From positions 44,268,001 to 44,332,000 of the forward strand of contig CM073887.1 of NCBI GenBank assembly GCA_037176705.1: a stretch of DNA of 64,000 nucleotides, in the 5' to 3' direction. Source of the stretch: Molossus alvarezi. Taxonomy: Eukaryota; Chordata; Mammalia; Chiroptera; Molossidae. Made by a program: the position numbers and the translations under genes. Positions 1-11,779 of this stretch are shown here, in pieces (the first letter of the stretch is position 1; each line of letters opens with the position of its first letter). The notes beneath the pieces were generated by a model, which made no database searches, had not been told where the DNA came from, and saw nothing but the letters and a program-made list of their open reading frames with translations.

Positions 1-132
1 CCCATGCACCAAGAGGTCGCCAGTTCGATTCCAGGTCAGGGCACATGCCCAGGTTGTGGGTCAAATCCCCAGTGGGGGGCATGCAGGAGGCAGCCAATCG
101 ATGTTCTCTCTCATCAATGTTCTCTCCCATGA

Positions 133-182
<50 letters not shown>

Positions 183-219
183 TTTCTCTCCCTCTAAAAT
201 AAATAAAGAACAAAAAAAT
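1..219 (+). repeat. VES-type SINE, cut by window start
   Basis: A tRNA-derived SINE whose A-box part lies outside the window. The B-box-like stretch near base 22, the body and a tail ending in an AATAAA-like A-rich run are present. It belongs to the subfamily with the ATGCACCAAGAGGTCGCC head (called form A here). A (CT)n run at about 133-177 has expanded inside the pyrimidine-rich body, which is otherwise only 20-30 bases long in its relatives. Confidence 0.85.
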
Positions 220-627
220 TCAAAGAAAAATATTGGGGGGCAATAAAGAAGGAGGAGATTTCCCCAGGCTTATAACATCACACCCATGGGCTTCCTATCA
301 TCTCTACATATGAGCAGTCCTCGCTACTATTATTATTACCCAATGTAAAAGGTTTGGGTATTACAGAAAAAACACATTTAACTTATTATGCACCAAAAAT
401 ATTTGGTCATTCAAGTGCAACAAGAATGAACAACACACAGGCCTTATTTTCAAGGCATTCCCAATCTAGTTGGGGCGAGAGGTGACACATTGCCAACTAA
501 TCATTTCTGTACCAAGACATGACCCAAGTTTCATGGGAGCCCAGACATCTGCCTGAAGGATCTAGGCGTGGCTCTAGTAAAGGAGTTTATTAGGTAAATA
601 AACAGGGCGAGAGAAAAAAAAGTGCAT
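220..627. other. Unique intergenic stretch
   Basis: No gene, RNA or repeat that I recognise. AT-rich, without convincing coding frames. Confidence 0.4.
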
Positions 628-795
628 GTTTTGTAGTTAGAAAATGTGATTCCAATCCTAAATCTGCCAATTATAATGTAATCTTAGGAAAGCCATTTAG
701 CTTCTCTTCATCTGTAAAATGAGAATAATAATACCAGACTTGCTGAGGTATTTTAGTGATGAGTTGAGATAATATAAAAGCATACTTCCTAAACT
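628..795 (+). repeat. MIR relic
   Basis: The order of motifs (a tRNA-like segment, then CTTCATCTGTAAAATGAGAATAATAATACC, split here over about 705-735, then a GATAATAT...AAAG end) follows the MIR core. Strongly diverged, as expected of a mammal-wide SINE. Confidence 0.6.
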
Positions 796-839
796 GCAAG
801 CCACTATTAAATAAAAAGATAACCATTTCCTGACTGTTT

Positions 840-1680
840 GAGTGACAATGCCTAAGCTTGTGTGTAAGTGCCATGAAGGCAGGGCTGGGTCCTTCTGGCT
901 GGTGACAGTGCCGAGGACAGCATCCTGTTCCCAGAGAGAGTTATGAGAGCATTCTGGTTCCCAAAGAGCTCTGATTTGGGGAAGAAAAAGGACAATGTTT
1001 GTCCTCGTGGCTAGTTCTGCCCAAGCCATCCCTGGGGTGTAGGGCAGAGAGGTGCAATAGAAAAAAGATGGCTCTCACAGGAGGAGTTGGCCTAAAACAG
1101 TAGCTCCAGATGGAATTTCAGCTGGAAGCATACAGCAGCAGCTGAGCTCAAAGAAATGACTGAGGTTTTCTGGACCTACTCTCTGGCTGGTGGGTGAGAT
1201 GAATCAGAAAGAAATAGAGGACAGGTGGTGCAGGCAGAAGGGAAAAGAGACAGGATGAGAAGAAGCAGAAGAGAGGTCATGATGTAGAGTCACATTCCAA
1301 ATCTTTTGCTTGGGTGGAAATTTTCAACTAATGCAACTGCCACTGGATATTGTTATAACTTCATGAAGAGATACATTTTAGAAAGAAAATAATCACAGAT
1401 TATTAAAGCTGGAAGAGACCTTTGCAGTGATCCAACGCAACCTCTTTATTTTACAGATAAGATTAGAGCCAAGAGGGGTGAAATTCAAATAGAAAAACAA
1501 GTTCCAGGAAAGCAGAACTGGATTCAGATCTTCTAATTCCCAGGTCCATTTGTTTCTCACTACTTAATAATTGAATTAGGGTGAAATTTGAGGTGCTATA
1601 ACAAACAAACCCCATGCTGCAGTTACTTAAGGCACAAATAAGGGTTTTTCCCCACTCATGTAACAGTCACAGTATGAGTA
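840..1680. other. Unique DNA with one ancient repeat-like patch
   Basis: Mostly unrecognised sequence. At about 1395-1480 a stretch resembles an old mammalian repeat (AAAGCTGGAAGAGACC, then TTTACAGATAAG). A diverged match to the same repeat appears at about 14455-14580. I cannot name the family with confidence. Confidence 0.35.
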
Positions 1681-1684
1681 GTAT

Positions 1685-2060
1685 ATTGATTTGGATTCCC
1701 CAGAAATTAGACTAATAATGAAATTTGCATGTGAGAGGTTTACTGGGGAGTGTATTCTGGAACAGCAGCTGGGCAGAGGAGTTGTTGCAATTGCAACAGA
1801 AGCTTCAGCCAGCACCACAAGGGGCTCTGTAGCTGGGATACTTTTCAGAGTTGTCCAAAATTGAGGTGGGAGGCAGGCCTTTCAACCCAGCTTTGACCAG
1901 TCACTGGACATGGGCTGTCCCTGAGGGGAGGAATGGAACTTTAGGAGGGGCAGCTCTCTTAGGCCAAGAGCAGTTCCTGAAGAGGAATTCAAATATGAAT
2001 GAGCAGCAGCCAATGTTCCCAGAATCAAGGATAGTAAGTGCTCCAGGCCTGAAGTCGATC
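1685..2060 (-). repeat. Diverged LTR-like relic (ERVL-type)
   Basis: Shares a colinear series of blocks with 55690-56050, for example AGAGTTGTC-AAATTG followed by a conserved CAGTCA(C/T)TGGA and a CCCT(G/C)AG-A-GGG stretch. The same orientation and order make these two copies of one dispersed repeat. The general form resembles class III LTRs read in reverse. The open frame at 1851-2063 lies inside it and is not taken as a gene. Confidence 0.35.
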
Positions 2061-2254
2061 TAGGCAGCCCACTACAGGATCCACTACAGTAGGCCAGGTT
2101 TCAGGAGGGGTGCAGCAGCCTTATTTCATGTGGTCATTCAGGAATCCAATCACTGCTTGGCCGCCCTTAGAGAATCACCATCATCCACATGTCCAAAGCT
2201 GGGTTACCATCATGTCTGGGTTCATGTCATGAGAAATAGACAGAGAGCATGGGG

Positions 2255-2467
2255 GCCCAACCAGTGTGGCTCAGTAGTTGAGCACTGACCTATGCACCAA
2301 GAGGTCACTGGTTCAATTCCCGGTCAGGGCACATGCCCAGGTTGTGGGCCCGATCCCCAGTTGGGGGGGGGCGGATGCAGGGGGGGGCCAATGAATGTTC
2401 TCTCTCATGGATGTTTCTATCTCTCTCTCCCTTCTTCTCTCTCTAAAATCAATAAAGAAAAAAAATT
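2255..2467 (+). repeat. VES SINE, form A (first of a tandem pair)
   Basis: Head starts at GCCCAACCAGTGTGGCTCAG; the tail ends in AATCAATAAAGAAAAA. The body has a G-rich expansion near 2365-2387. It is followed directly by a second SINE, and the outer flanks carry a duplication of GAGCATGGGGG/AAGCATGGGGG (about 2245-2255 and 2690-2700), so the pair now occupies one target site. Confidence 0.85.
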
Positions 2468-2469
2468 AA

Positions 2470-2686
2470 GCCTGGCCGGTGTGACTCAGTGGTTGAGCGT
2501 GGACCCATGCACCAAGAGGTCGCCGGTTCGATTCCCGGTCAGAGCACATGCCTAGGTTGTGGGCTCGATCCCCAGTGGGGGGCATGCAGGAGGTGGCCAA
2601 TCAATGTTCTCTCTCATCGATATTTCTATCTCTCTCTCCCTCTCCCTTCTTGTCTCTATAAAATCAATAAAGAAAAAAAATTAAAA
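2470..2686 (+). repeat. VES SINE, form A (second of a tandem pair)
   Basis: Complete copy from GCCTGGCCGGTGTGACTCAG to an A-rich tail. It sits in the A-rich tail of the previous SINE, the usual cause of SINE tandems. The two open frames over this pair (2292-2555, 2489-2719) are SINE sequence, not genes. Confidence 0.85.
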
Positions 2687-2877
2687 AGAAAGCATGGGGG
2701 AGACACACCACTATCTTAAGCAACAGAAGTAGAAGTGGCTCAGATCCCATTGATAAGAACTCAGTCACATGGCCATACCAAATAACAAGAGAAGCTGGGA
2801 ACAATAGTCTTGCCGTGATCATGGACCCAGCTACAATTCTGCTACTATGAGAGAATGTATTAAGAAAGAAGGTCTTA

Positions 2878-3088
2878 GCCCTGGCTGGTGTGACTTAGTT
2901 GGTTGGGCGTCATCCCATGCACCGAAAGGTTGCTGGTTTGATTCCCTATCTGGGTATATTTCCAGGTTGTGGCCTCAGTCTCCGGTAGGGGGTACGCAGG
3001 AGGCAGCTAATTGATGTTTCACTCTTACATCCATGTTTTTTTTCTCTCTCTCCCTCTCCCTATCAATAAAAAATATTAAAGAAAAAGG
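2878..3088 (+). repeat. VES SINE, form A, diverged
   Basis: Flanked by an imperfect 12-bp duplication, AAGAAGGTCTTA before and AAGAAGGCCCTA after. B box is degraded (GGTTTGATTCCC). Older than the pair just upstream. Confidence 0.8.
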
Positions 3089-3100
3089 AAGAAGGCCCTA

Positions 3101-3881
3101 AACTGCCATTTATTTTTCACCGAATAAGTGTTTTAAATGATCTCTTGGTGTTTTATTCCTCTCTTTGGACCTGGAACACACATGTTCCTTAAACCTCTGC
3201 TACCCTATTATTCTTCTGGAAGCCAAATTTACTCCAAAGAGAATTGCTCGTTCTGAGACAGTGGTCAAGCCAGACTGTTCTCTGGAAAGGGGTCTTTCTT
3301 GCCTTCCTTTACTATCACTCTGTGCTGGAGCAAGCCTAGCTCCCAGAGTTTCTCCATGCCCAGTGAAACCTGGAAGGCACAGTGACTTAGAGTCTTTGCC
3401 CCACCCTATGTATGTAATTGAAGGGTGAGCTACAAAGACTTGCTGGGTAAATGTGTTGCTTAAGTCATAATTTCTAAATATTCATTTCTCTCTCCTAAAG
3501 TCTGGCTTGTCATAAGCGGCATCTCTTCTGGCTCAACACCCAATATAACCTGACCCCACTTATTTCATATCAGAACCCTGTAACCTAACTGCTTTTGAAC
3601 AACTGAAATTTTCAGAACCCAGGAAGGACTTCTGAGTATTGTGCTCCAAAATCCTAGACCTGTACTGATAATTCTGATTCTCTGCAACCCAACCAAGCCT
3701 TCTGATGATGCGATGCAAAAGCATTTTTCTTTCTTCCCATTCATAATCCTACAGCCACACTAAACCTGCAGAGGTCTTCCTTCTTACACCACATTCTCTC
3801 AGGCCTCCAGTTCAGAGAATGAGAAATTAGGATCTAGGCACAAGGTGTTTACAATTGTCATGCAGGGGGCATTGGCAGTCA
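3101..3881. other. Unique intergenic stretch
   Basis: I see nothing recognisable here; the 87-codon open frame at 3165-3428 has no visible domain or coding character. Confidence 0.35.
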
Positions 3882-3895
3882 AAAAGGTCTAGGTG

Positions 3896-4145
3896 AGCTT
3901 TAGCTGGTTTGGCTCAGCGGTTAGAGCGTCAGCCTGTGGTCTGGAGAAACCTGGGTTCGGTTCCCGCTAAGAGCACGTACCTCGGTTGCAGTTTGTCCCC
4001 GGCCCTGGTTGGGTCATGCAGATGGCAGCCACTCAGTGTGTCCCTTTCACATCGATGTTTCTTTCTCTCTCTTCTTCTCTCTCCCTCCCACTCTATCTGA
4101 ACAAAGAATGGAAAAATGTCCTCCGGTGAAGATAAATAAATTTTT
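3896..4145 (+). repeat. VES SINE, form B
   Basis: Form B differs from form A in its body (GTACCTCGGTTGCAGTTTGTC) and in its tail, which runs AAAAATGTCCTC-GGTGA-GATAAA. Flanked by a 14-bp duplication with one mismatch, AAAAGGTCTAGGTG (3882-3895) and AAAAGGCCTAGGTG (4146-4159). Confidence 0.9.
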
Positions 4146-4159
4146 AAAAGGCCTAGGTG

Positions 4160-6029
4160 TGACCAACTTACCTGGGACTCCAATCACAAAGGAGGAATGA
4201 CCAGGCCTGGTCTTCCTGTGAGTACCAATGGAATTGAGCCTTCTTGAAAAAGTGTCCAGAGATCCTTAGAGTTATAGGCGAGGATAGCTTGGCCTATGAA
4301 GATGTTCTTCTCTGAATATGCATCCTCACCATTGCTTTCTTTTTGTCAGTTCTTTGTATTCTACAAAGCACATTTGCATCCTTTAACTCAGGGTTTTTTT
4401 AAAAAAAAAAAAAGTGCAAGCATGTATGTATCCTGGGGGGATGTACAGAACCATCCACTGAAGTGCAGAAAAGGCAAAGATAACAGGAAACATGTTATCC
4501 TGAGGGGAGAGTGAGCATTCCACACTGTGGAAGGGTTAAGTGGAGTTACCTATTATACAATCTAGTTTTAATTAAACTAACCCCCCACCAAAGTGGATGC
4601 TTGGCTTAGAAAGATTCCTGCGAAGAAATCCCAAATAGAAGTGACTTCTAATAACACAAGCAAGAAGAAAGGTGGAGCTGACACTTTTTCTCCTATTAAG
4701 AGCTCAGCCATAGTACAACCACACTATGAGACTGAAACAATGATCACCTATTTAGATCCAAGAAGGAGGTGGCCAAAAAAGTTTGAAATGATCATAATTA
4801 TTTGAACTATCATTTAACATCCACTACCATTAATAATGAACTTCATCCTTAGTATATATTATGATGTGAGATATTAGCAGATGATATTAGTGTGCTACAT
4901 AATTTACAAATACATAAATATACATATATTGGAATTGAACATGAAAATACTTTTTCACTGATGGAGAACTCAAAAATATTTGGAGACCATTGTCATCTAA
5001 ACAATTCTTCATGATCATGCTGTGCATGGTGTTAATTTGCAGATGTGAAAACTAATATTATGCTGGCAAATATGCCCAGAGTTATCAGCTATAAGATGTG
5101 TGTGGAAGTGAAGAGAGGCTACCAATGAAATTGGCACCCCAAAAACTGAACGGGCAATTCAGGGAGGCATACTGTGGGTATTAAAAAGTGAATTTCACCC
5201 TCATAGCTAATGAGTCCCAGGCTCTGCCCTGGACTACTCCCAACAGATTATGCCAGGAAAGCTAGGACCACAAAGACTATCTCATCTCACTCTATCAGGC
5301 TGAATGATGTTGTCCTCAACCATAGAAGTCTGCAGAAATATCACCCTTTCAGAAAAAAGGCAGGCATTTGCCTTAGCAGGAAGCAAGATCACAATCACAA
5401 ATGATTAAATCTGACTTCACAAGGGGGACTTGATCTTGGCAAAAGCCAAGTTTTTTCAAATGTGTCCCTTTGGAGGTTGCAATGTTTAAAAGTAAATTTC
5501 CTCCCACCGCTAAAACTCCCTGGGTGGAAATAGCCTTTGGAAGAATGGAAACCCAGTTCCCTCTGCAGCAATGCAGTCTGCCTCCCCAAGCTCAGAAATG
5601 TGCTGTGCTCAGCATTTCTGTGCTGAGGCAGCATCATGGTCAAACAGGCGGGCGGCTGCAGCCGCCGCAGCAGCAGTTGCTCTAGGGGGTGGAAATCAGA
5701 TTGCACCATTTCTACTTCATTTGGCAGCAGAAGCACCGAGTCACAAGGAAGACAAGGTCCTAGTCCTGAAGCGGCTGGGTTATGTCACTCTAAAGGTGGT
5801 GAGTAAAATGGCTATTAGGTTTTTGTGCTATTTCCCTAAGTGAAGATTCTGGGTATAAGAATTTGTGTGTCTCTGTCTGTGTCTGTGTGTGCCTGTGGAT
5901 GTGTGATTGTACACATGTAGGGCCACTCATATTTTCACTGAGCAGCAGGACTTGGAAAGCTGTGAATGGAATAAAATAAATAAATAAATAAAATGTGGTG
6001 TTATCAAACCGGAAGGGGTCAGGAAAATC
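4160..6029. other. Unique intergenic stretch
   Basis: No gene recognised. Minor points: a CAG/CCG-rich patch at about 5648-5680, a TG-rich patch at 5860-5905 and an (AAAT)n run at 5970-5990. The overlapping frames at 5395-5843 on both strands are short and without domains. Confidence 0.35.
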
Positions 6030-6180
6030 ATGCATTCCAAGCCCCTCGTTTCACAGAAGAGGATCCTGAGGTTCAGAGAAGTGAAGCCCTTTGCCTAAGA
6101 TTATGAGCTAATAAGTGGGCAGGTCTAGGACCAGTGTCTTGATTCCCAGTCAGGATTCTTCCCATCATTGCTCTACATGG
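6030..6180 (-). repeat. MIR relic
   Basis: Reads as reversed MIR: CACAGAAGAGGATCCTGAGG, GTTCAGAGAAGTGAAG, then TAATAAGTGGGCAGGTCTAGG. Diverged. Confidence 0.6.
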
Positions 6181-6514
6181 GGATGAGATAACCGCCTCTA
6201 TGACAAGTGACCTGTATGCCTGGAAATAGACTGAAACCTGCAGCCACAGCATTAGTGTCGCTGAGACACTTCTCAATGTTTCCAGTAAATGTGAGAAGCC
6301 ATTTCTGACGGACTGCAACCTGGGGCACAGCAGCAAGGCAGCAGCACGTGCTTGCTATAAATTGCTCCAGTCCTTGCGGCTCCCGCCTCCCTCGAGGTTA
6401 TTCTTTGGGTCACACTGCAAACAAAGTGTATACAGCACCAGCAAATCTTCCCAGCAGGGTCAAGTGGGCTGTTGATAGGGCTGGAGAATACGCTTCATCA
6501 ATAATATCCGCCTA

Positions 6515-6645
6515 TGCTCGGAACAAATATTTGCTGAACACCATCCATATGCCAGGCACTGTGCAAGCCACCATCACCTTCTTTACCTCTCTTAACTCTC
6601 ATCACAGCTTCATGAAGTACTAATATCCATACCTGACAAATAAAC
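6515..6645 (-). repeat. MIR relic
   Basis: The stretch ATTTGCTGAACACC...ATGCCAGGCACTGTGCAAG is the reversed MIR 3' part, followed by weak similarity to its core. Confidence 0.55.
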
Positions 6646-7394
6646 CTGGAGCTGGGTGAGGCTAAAAAATGTGTGAGCTATTTCCGGTCTTTTAAAAATT
6701 CCTGGTTCTCCAAAAATCGAGGTTTTAAAAATAGTTATTTTCCATGATTCTCCTTACCAGACTGACCATTGCCCTTAAATTGGAAGATGTTCTCTCCTTA
6801 ATAAAAAGCAAGTATTTGGAACATTCTGGATCAAATGTGTAGTCAGAGTAGGGACAATGGCACTGAACATTTGTAGATTTTGTACTCTAAATTAGGTGTT
6901 GTGTGAGCCTTTCGGGTTTTCTCAGGTTTTTCTGCTATTTTTCCAGGTTCTGGTTCAAGATTGCATGATATGCTTGTGAGCCTTGACTATTTCATACAGC
7001 TCTAGCTCTAACTCTGTGATCTGGAATAGGTCACTTTGCTTCTCTGAGTCTCAGTCTTCTTGGTGATAAACTGACAACTAAGATGAAATGGTTGCTAGCC
7101 TCCCTTTGCGCATTGACGTGCTTATGTGTGTGTTCATTCACTTGCACAGTCAGGAGTTTTTTTAGTTCCCATAACATGCCAGATGTAGTGCTGCAGCTAG
7201 AAGGGATGTTAGAGATAACCTCCTTTAGCCCTAAGCCTGGAGAGTTTATTTGCCAACAGAGTTCTAGTCAGCCCCATCAAGACGCTGTCCAGCACACTTT
7301 TCGGGAACTATGTACACCTTACCTCCAGTCCCCCTCCAAGCTCTAAAAAATTTGTTTTCTTTCCCCTTGTTTTTTTCTGTAGTAACATGGATTG

Positions 7395-7565
7395 AATCCT
7401 TGCTCAGTAGAACACAGTGCCAGGCACTGTGCTAAGCAGTTTTCATGCATTTCATAATTTAATCCAGACAATAATCCTATTCAGTAGGTAATATGATTAG
7501 CCCTGATTTACAGATGAAGAAATTGGCAACTTGACCAAAATTGCGCAGCTAAAAAGTGATGTTTG
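7395..7565 (-). repeat. MIR relic
   Basis: Contains GTGCCAGGCACTGTGCTAAG, TTTAATCC, then GATTTACAGATGAAGAAATTGG and CAGCTAAAAAGTGATG in the order of a reversed MIR. Confidence 0.65.
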
Positions 7566-7569
7566 GGAT

Positions 7570-7705
7570 GATTAAAGAGTTCTGGAAATGGGTAGTGGTG
7601 GTGGGTGCATACCATTATGAATGTACTTAATGTCACTGAAATGCACAATTTAAAATGGTTTTATGTTATGTATATTTTAGCATGATAATTTTAAAAAGTA
7701 GTGGG
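7570..7705 (+). repeat. Old L1 3'-end fragment
   Basis: The motif AATTTAAAATGGTTTTATG followed by TTATGTATATTTTAGCA matches the 3' end of old mammalian L1 copies. Short and diverged. Confidence 0.45.
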
Positions 7706-8479
7706 GATTTAAACCTAAGTAGCATTCAACTGTAAAACCTTCTACCCCTAATCAATCCTTGTGCATCTTTACCACAGACAGGACTCAAAAAGATGTATGT
7801 GTTCCCTCTCCAAAGGAGGGCTTAGGATTTTTTTCTTTTAATTTCTTAAGAAGCCACAAAATCATGCCCACAAATGGGGAACCTTTTTCTCTCTGTGTTG
7901 AAGGTCAGCAGTAGCCTATTCTGAATTATGATCAGATTCCCAATCCTGGAAGAGTCAGGAATCATTTCCACTTTCCTTCTCCCATTTCACTCTTAGCCTG
8001 TCTACAAACTCAATTCAACTTCAAACCTATTTAAATATCAGGTATCTCCTTTACACCAAGGTCCTGGCTTACATGTTTTAAGTAGCAGAGATGAGAGAGA
8101 TACAGTCTCTCCCTCAAAGAGTTTACAGGCAAAAGGGATAAATACAGAAGAAAAGTCATTAAATAGAATTGCTGAACACCTATGCTAGATATGAAAGCCA
8201 CAGGGATGAACAAAACACTGTTGTAGTCCATCCACTGCAAAGATGATAACAGATTCTGTGAGAAGGGCCTTCAGAGGAGAGAGACTGTATTCTGCTGAGA
8301 GGGAAGGTATTTGCAGTGGAGGGATGTTTCTTCCCATCCATAAGATAGCCACAGACCTATTACAGATAGTGTATTGGAGTCTAAATTTCACCACCTGTCA
8401 CCCCTTTCTTTCTCCTGTCATTTTTTTTTTCTTCTCCTTTCTTTAGGCTTCTGTTTTTCTTTTTTTTTTTAAACTTCTT

Positions 8480-9660
8480 CCATTGGACACTTAGATCACT
8501 GATCATTCATTCATCTTTCTTCTTTACTAAACAAACATGTTAAGCCTATAAGTTCTCCTTTAAGTATTTCTATGACTACAAGACACAAAGTCTTGATATG
8601 TAGTGTTTTAATCAATTTAATTAGTAATTTACAATATGACTTCTTCTCGGACCAATGAGTTATTTAGAAATGTCTTCCCCTCCCCCGTCCAATGCATGGG
8701 GAAAAGCAGATGGACTTCTTTTTCTTTTTCTTTTTGGTAATGATTTCTCACTAAATAATACTGCAGTCAAATGACACAGTCTGTATGACATTATATCATA
8801 GTAGTTATTGAGACTTCATTTATGGGAGAATAGTTGATCAAGTTTTATAGATGTTCAAAGTATGCTTGAAAGAATGTGATTTTTCCAATTATTGATAAGG
8901 GGTTTCCAAGTTGTCTATTAGAGCAAGGTTGATAGTGCTGTTCAAATTTATATCCTTTCTAACTTTTTTTAATCAGTTACCGAAAGAAGTACATTAAAAA
9001 CTCTTGTTGCCCGGTCGACGTGGCTCAGTGGTTGAGCATCCACCCATGCACCAAGAGATTGCTGGTTCGATTTCCAGTCAGGGCACATGCCCAGGTTGTG
9101 GGCCCGATCCCCAGTGGGGGACATGCAAGAGGTGGCCAATCGATGTTCTCTCTCATTGATGTTTCTATTTCTCTCTCAAAATCAATAAAGAAAAATATTT
9201 TTTTTTAATCTCTTACTATCATTTCCAATTTATTACTATTTTCCTAAAATTGCTTCATTTTTTGCTTTTGTATTTTGAAGCTACATTTCTAGAGGCATAC
9301 AAGTTTAGAATTGTTCTTCTACTTAATTGTTCTTTTCACATTGTTCATTACATAGGGACCACCTCTATCACCAATAATGTATTTTGTCTTCAAGTCTATT
9401 TTATCTGACATTAATAAACTACACCAGTTTTCTTTTGGTGAATATTTACCTGTTATTTCTTTCCCATCCTTTTCCTTTCAGCCTTTTTGTTGTTGTCATT
9501 CCACATTTTTTGATGCATTTCTCATAAATAGCATATCGCTAGATTTTCTTTCTGGTCCAGCTTTATTTCCTTCAAGCTCTGCTAGGCAATTAAAAGAATA
9601 TTCTTGATTGTATCTAAAAACATTTAGGTATTTATTTCCAGGAAGTTTTCTGGTTTCTTA
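8480..9660 (-). repeat. Old L1 fragment (ORF2-derived), interrupted by a SINE
   Basis: Several stretches read as reversed L1 ORF2, for instance around 8840-8900 (AGTTTTATAGATGTTCAAAG) and 9385-9560. No open reading frame survives. A VES SINE lies inside at 9009-9208. Boundaries are approximate. Confidence 0.45.
9009..9208 (+). repeat. VES SINE, form A
   Basis: Complete head (GCCCGGTCGACGTGGCTCAG), B box, body and T-rich/A-rich tail. It is inserted in an older L1 and is therefore younger. The 62-codon frame at 9020-9208 is the SINE. Confidence 0.85.
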
Positions 9661-10061
9661 TTGCCTGGAAGTAAGGGTCTAAGACCCTGTTATTTAAGAT
9701 TTCTGAGGATACTGTTTACAATGTCTCGCTTAGGAAGTTAAAAATTGGTCCTCTCTCACTCAGTCTGCTCTGTTTCATCACATCCAACAAGTCCTGAATG
9801 TCATCTTGTCTCTCCCAGACATCCCCAAAGAACTTCACATCCACAGCTAAAGTCCTCAGTGTCTCCTTTTGTTCCTGCTGATAGATTCCACCAGAAGTGA
9901 AACGATAATAAAGTAGTTACTGCAGGTTGTCACTTCATTGAAAACAGACCTTAACTTTAAGGTTCAGGTCTCCAAAAGAAAGTGAGTTACAATGAATGGT
10001 AATGCCATTTCCATGAGGCATTGGGGACATCTCTGGCTTACATCAAGAACAAAGCCAACTA

Positions 10062-10299
10062 CCCTGGCTGGTGTGGCTCAGTTAATTGGAGTATTGTCCC
10101 ACACACTGAAAGGTCATGGGTTCGATTCCTTGTCAGGGCAAATACCTGGGTTGTGGGTTCAATGTCTGTCCAGGTGCGTACAGGAGGCAACCCATCCTTT
10201 TCTCTCTCACATCGACATTTGTCTCTTTCTCTCTCCCTCACCTTCCCGCTCTCTCTTGAATCAGTGAAAACATCCTCGGGTGAGGATTAAAAAAAAAAA
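10062..10299 (+). repeat. VES SINE, mixed form
   Basis: Has a form A-like head and body but the form B-like 3' end (ACATCCTCGGGTGAGGATTA), so it represents an intermediate subfamily. Flanked by a 17-bp duplication with one mismatch, AAGAACAAAGCCAACTA (10045-10061) and AAGAACAAAGGCAACTA (10300-10316). Confidence 0.9.
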
Positions 10300-10387
10300 A
10301 AGAACAAAGGCAACTATACTAACAGTCTTTCTTGGCCAATAGCAGCATGGCTGCCTTTTTTTGAGGGAAAAAAATAATAATGTCTTT

Positions 10388-10515
10388 AACTCATATTTAT
10401 CGAGCACTCATTATGATAAGGCACTGCGTTGTGTTGTGTTTTGGTGTGTGTGTGTGTGCATTGTGTCATTTTCATCCTGCCAATGACTCTCTGAGGTAGA
10501 TGTAACTCTTGTCCC
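10388..10515 (-). repeat. MIR relic
   Basis: ATATTTATCGAGCACTCATTATG...GGCACTGCG and the downstream CTGAGGTAGATGTAA fit reversed MIR. A (GT)n run has grown at about 10446-10458. Confidence 0.5.
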
Positions 10516-10559
10516 TCTAAAAGGAACTCAAAAGCTTGCAGTCTGTCAGAGCTGTGCTC

Positions 10560-11645
10560 AGGACCAGTGAGAAAGCAGGTCAATAGACTCTACAAGTTCC
10601 CTTCGCACCAAGTTCTACCTTCTCCTCTGTGCCTCCTCTGGTCTCCTACACAGATGTGCAGCGCTTTAGTCTTTGATTTCTAGCCACCTAATAATAGTGT
10701 GCTGGTGGGCAGGGCCCATCGCTTCTCGGGGTCTCGGTTTCCTCATCTTCCAACTCTAAGATTGTCTCTGCTCTCTGACCACTCCACACACAAGGGCCAA
10801 GATAGCCGGTCACCTGGGGAGACAATGTCCCCCACCAGCTCAAGCTCTGTTTCTGTAAGAGCTTGTGAGACCCTCAGAATTCGTGAACTTTGCCCCAGAA
10901 TTCAGGAGGAGTTCATAGCTGTATTTCTTCCCGTTTCGTAACGTGCTGTTTTTACAACACTTATCCAGTCAGAGTGTGAGTCAACTACAAGATACATCAT
11001 GAAATAGCCCTTTCCCAGGCTCCCCTTCTGCTCAGATTAGGGCCAGCCATGACCACACAGCACATGGCATTGCACTACACCTGCCCACTTCCCTGCACTC
11101 TCCTTTTCTGAGGTAGGTGCGGGGATGACAGGAGCAGGGGTCATCCCCAGGCCCACCTTTTAAAGAGAAAGCAAAAAGACAGAGAAATACGAAACTCACA
11201 CTTACTGGTGTTCTCTCTATAAATACTGCCCTGTGATGTTGGTCTTATGATCCTCCCCATGTTGACATGAAAAACTGGCCCCAAGTCACCAAGCAGGTAG
11301 GTGATGAAGCTAGTGTCTGATCTCACGAGCCCTGCTTGCTCTCACAGAGTCCACCCACTATGGTTGATGAGGACCAGGACCCATGCAAAACCAGCACAAG
11401 TTCGGAAGTGTCAGGAAACCACCCTCTGCCTCCCCCAAGCAATCATCTCGCAGGCTTAGGGGTTCGGAAAATGTTGTTAATTGCTGTTACAGCCTTTTAA
11501 AAATTCCCTTAGGGAGATAAACATAGCGAGGTACCAGTTATTGAGTTGAGAGGTTGTCATTCAAGCATCAGAAGGGAGGAGAGAGCAGAAAGCAGAACAA
11601 GGAAAGGTTGGGGATCTGGGTAAGTGGACAGAACCCCTCACCTTC
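10560..11645. other. Unique stretch, left edge of the repeat-poor block
   Basis: No recognised gene or SINE. The frame 10699-10941 (80 codons) has no recognisable domain. Confidence 0.35.
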
Positions 11646-11649
11646 CACC

Positions 11650-11775
11650 TACAAGTAAGAGGAATTAGGCTTAGTGGAGAAAATAACTTGTCACTTTCCA
11701 AGGTCACTGTAGCAAACCAAAGACTAGACCCCAGGCCTCCTGATTCCCAGACCAGTAGCCCACACCACAGAGCAT
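11650..11775 (-). repeat. MIR relic
   Basis: AATAACTTGTCACTTTCC, AAGGTCACTGTAGC and CCCAGGCCTCCTGATTCCCAG are in reversed MIR order. Confidence 0.5.
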
Positions 11776-11779
11776 TTTG

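Noticed and set aside
133..177. Possible CRISPR-like or functional repeat array in the (CT)n and similar tracts
   Set aside because: Simple microsatellite growth within SINE bodies; a CRISPR array is not expected in a mammalian genome and there is no spacer structure.
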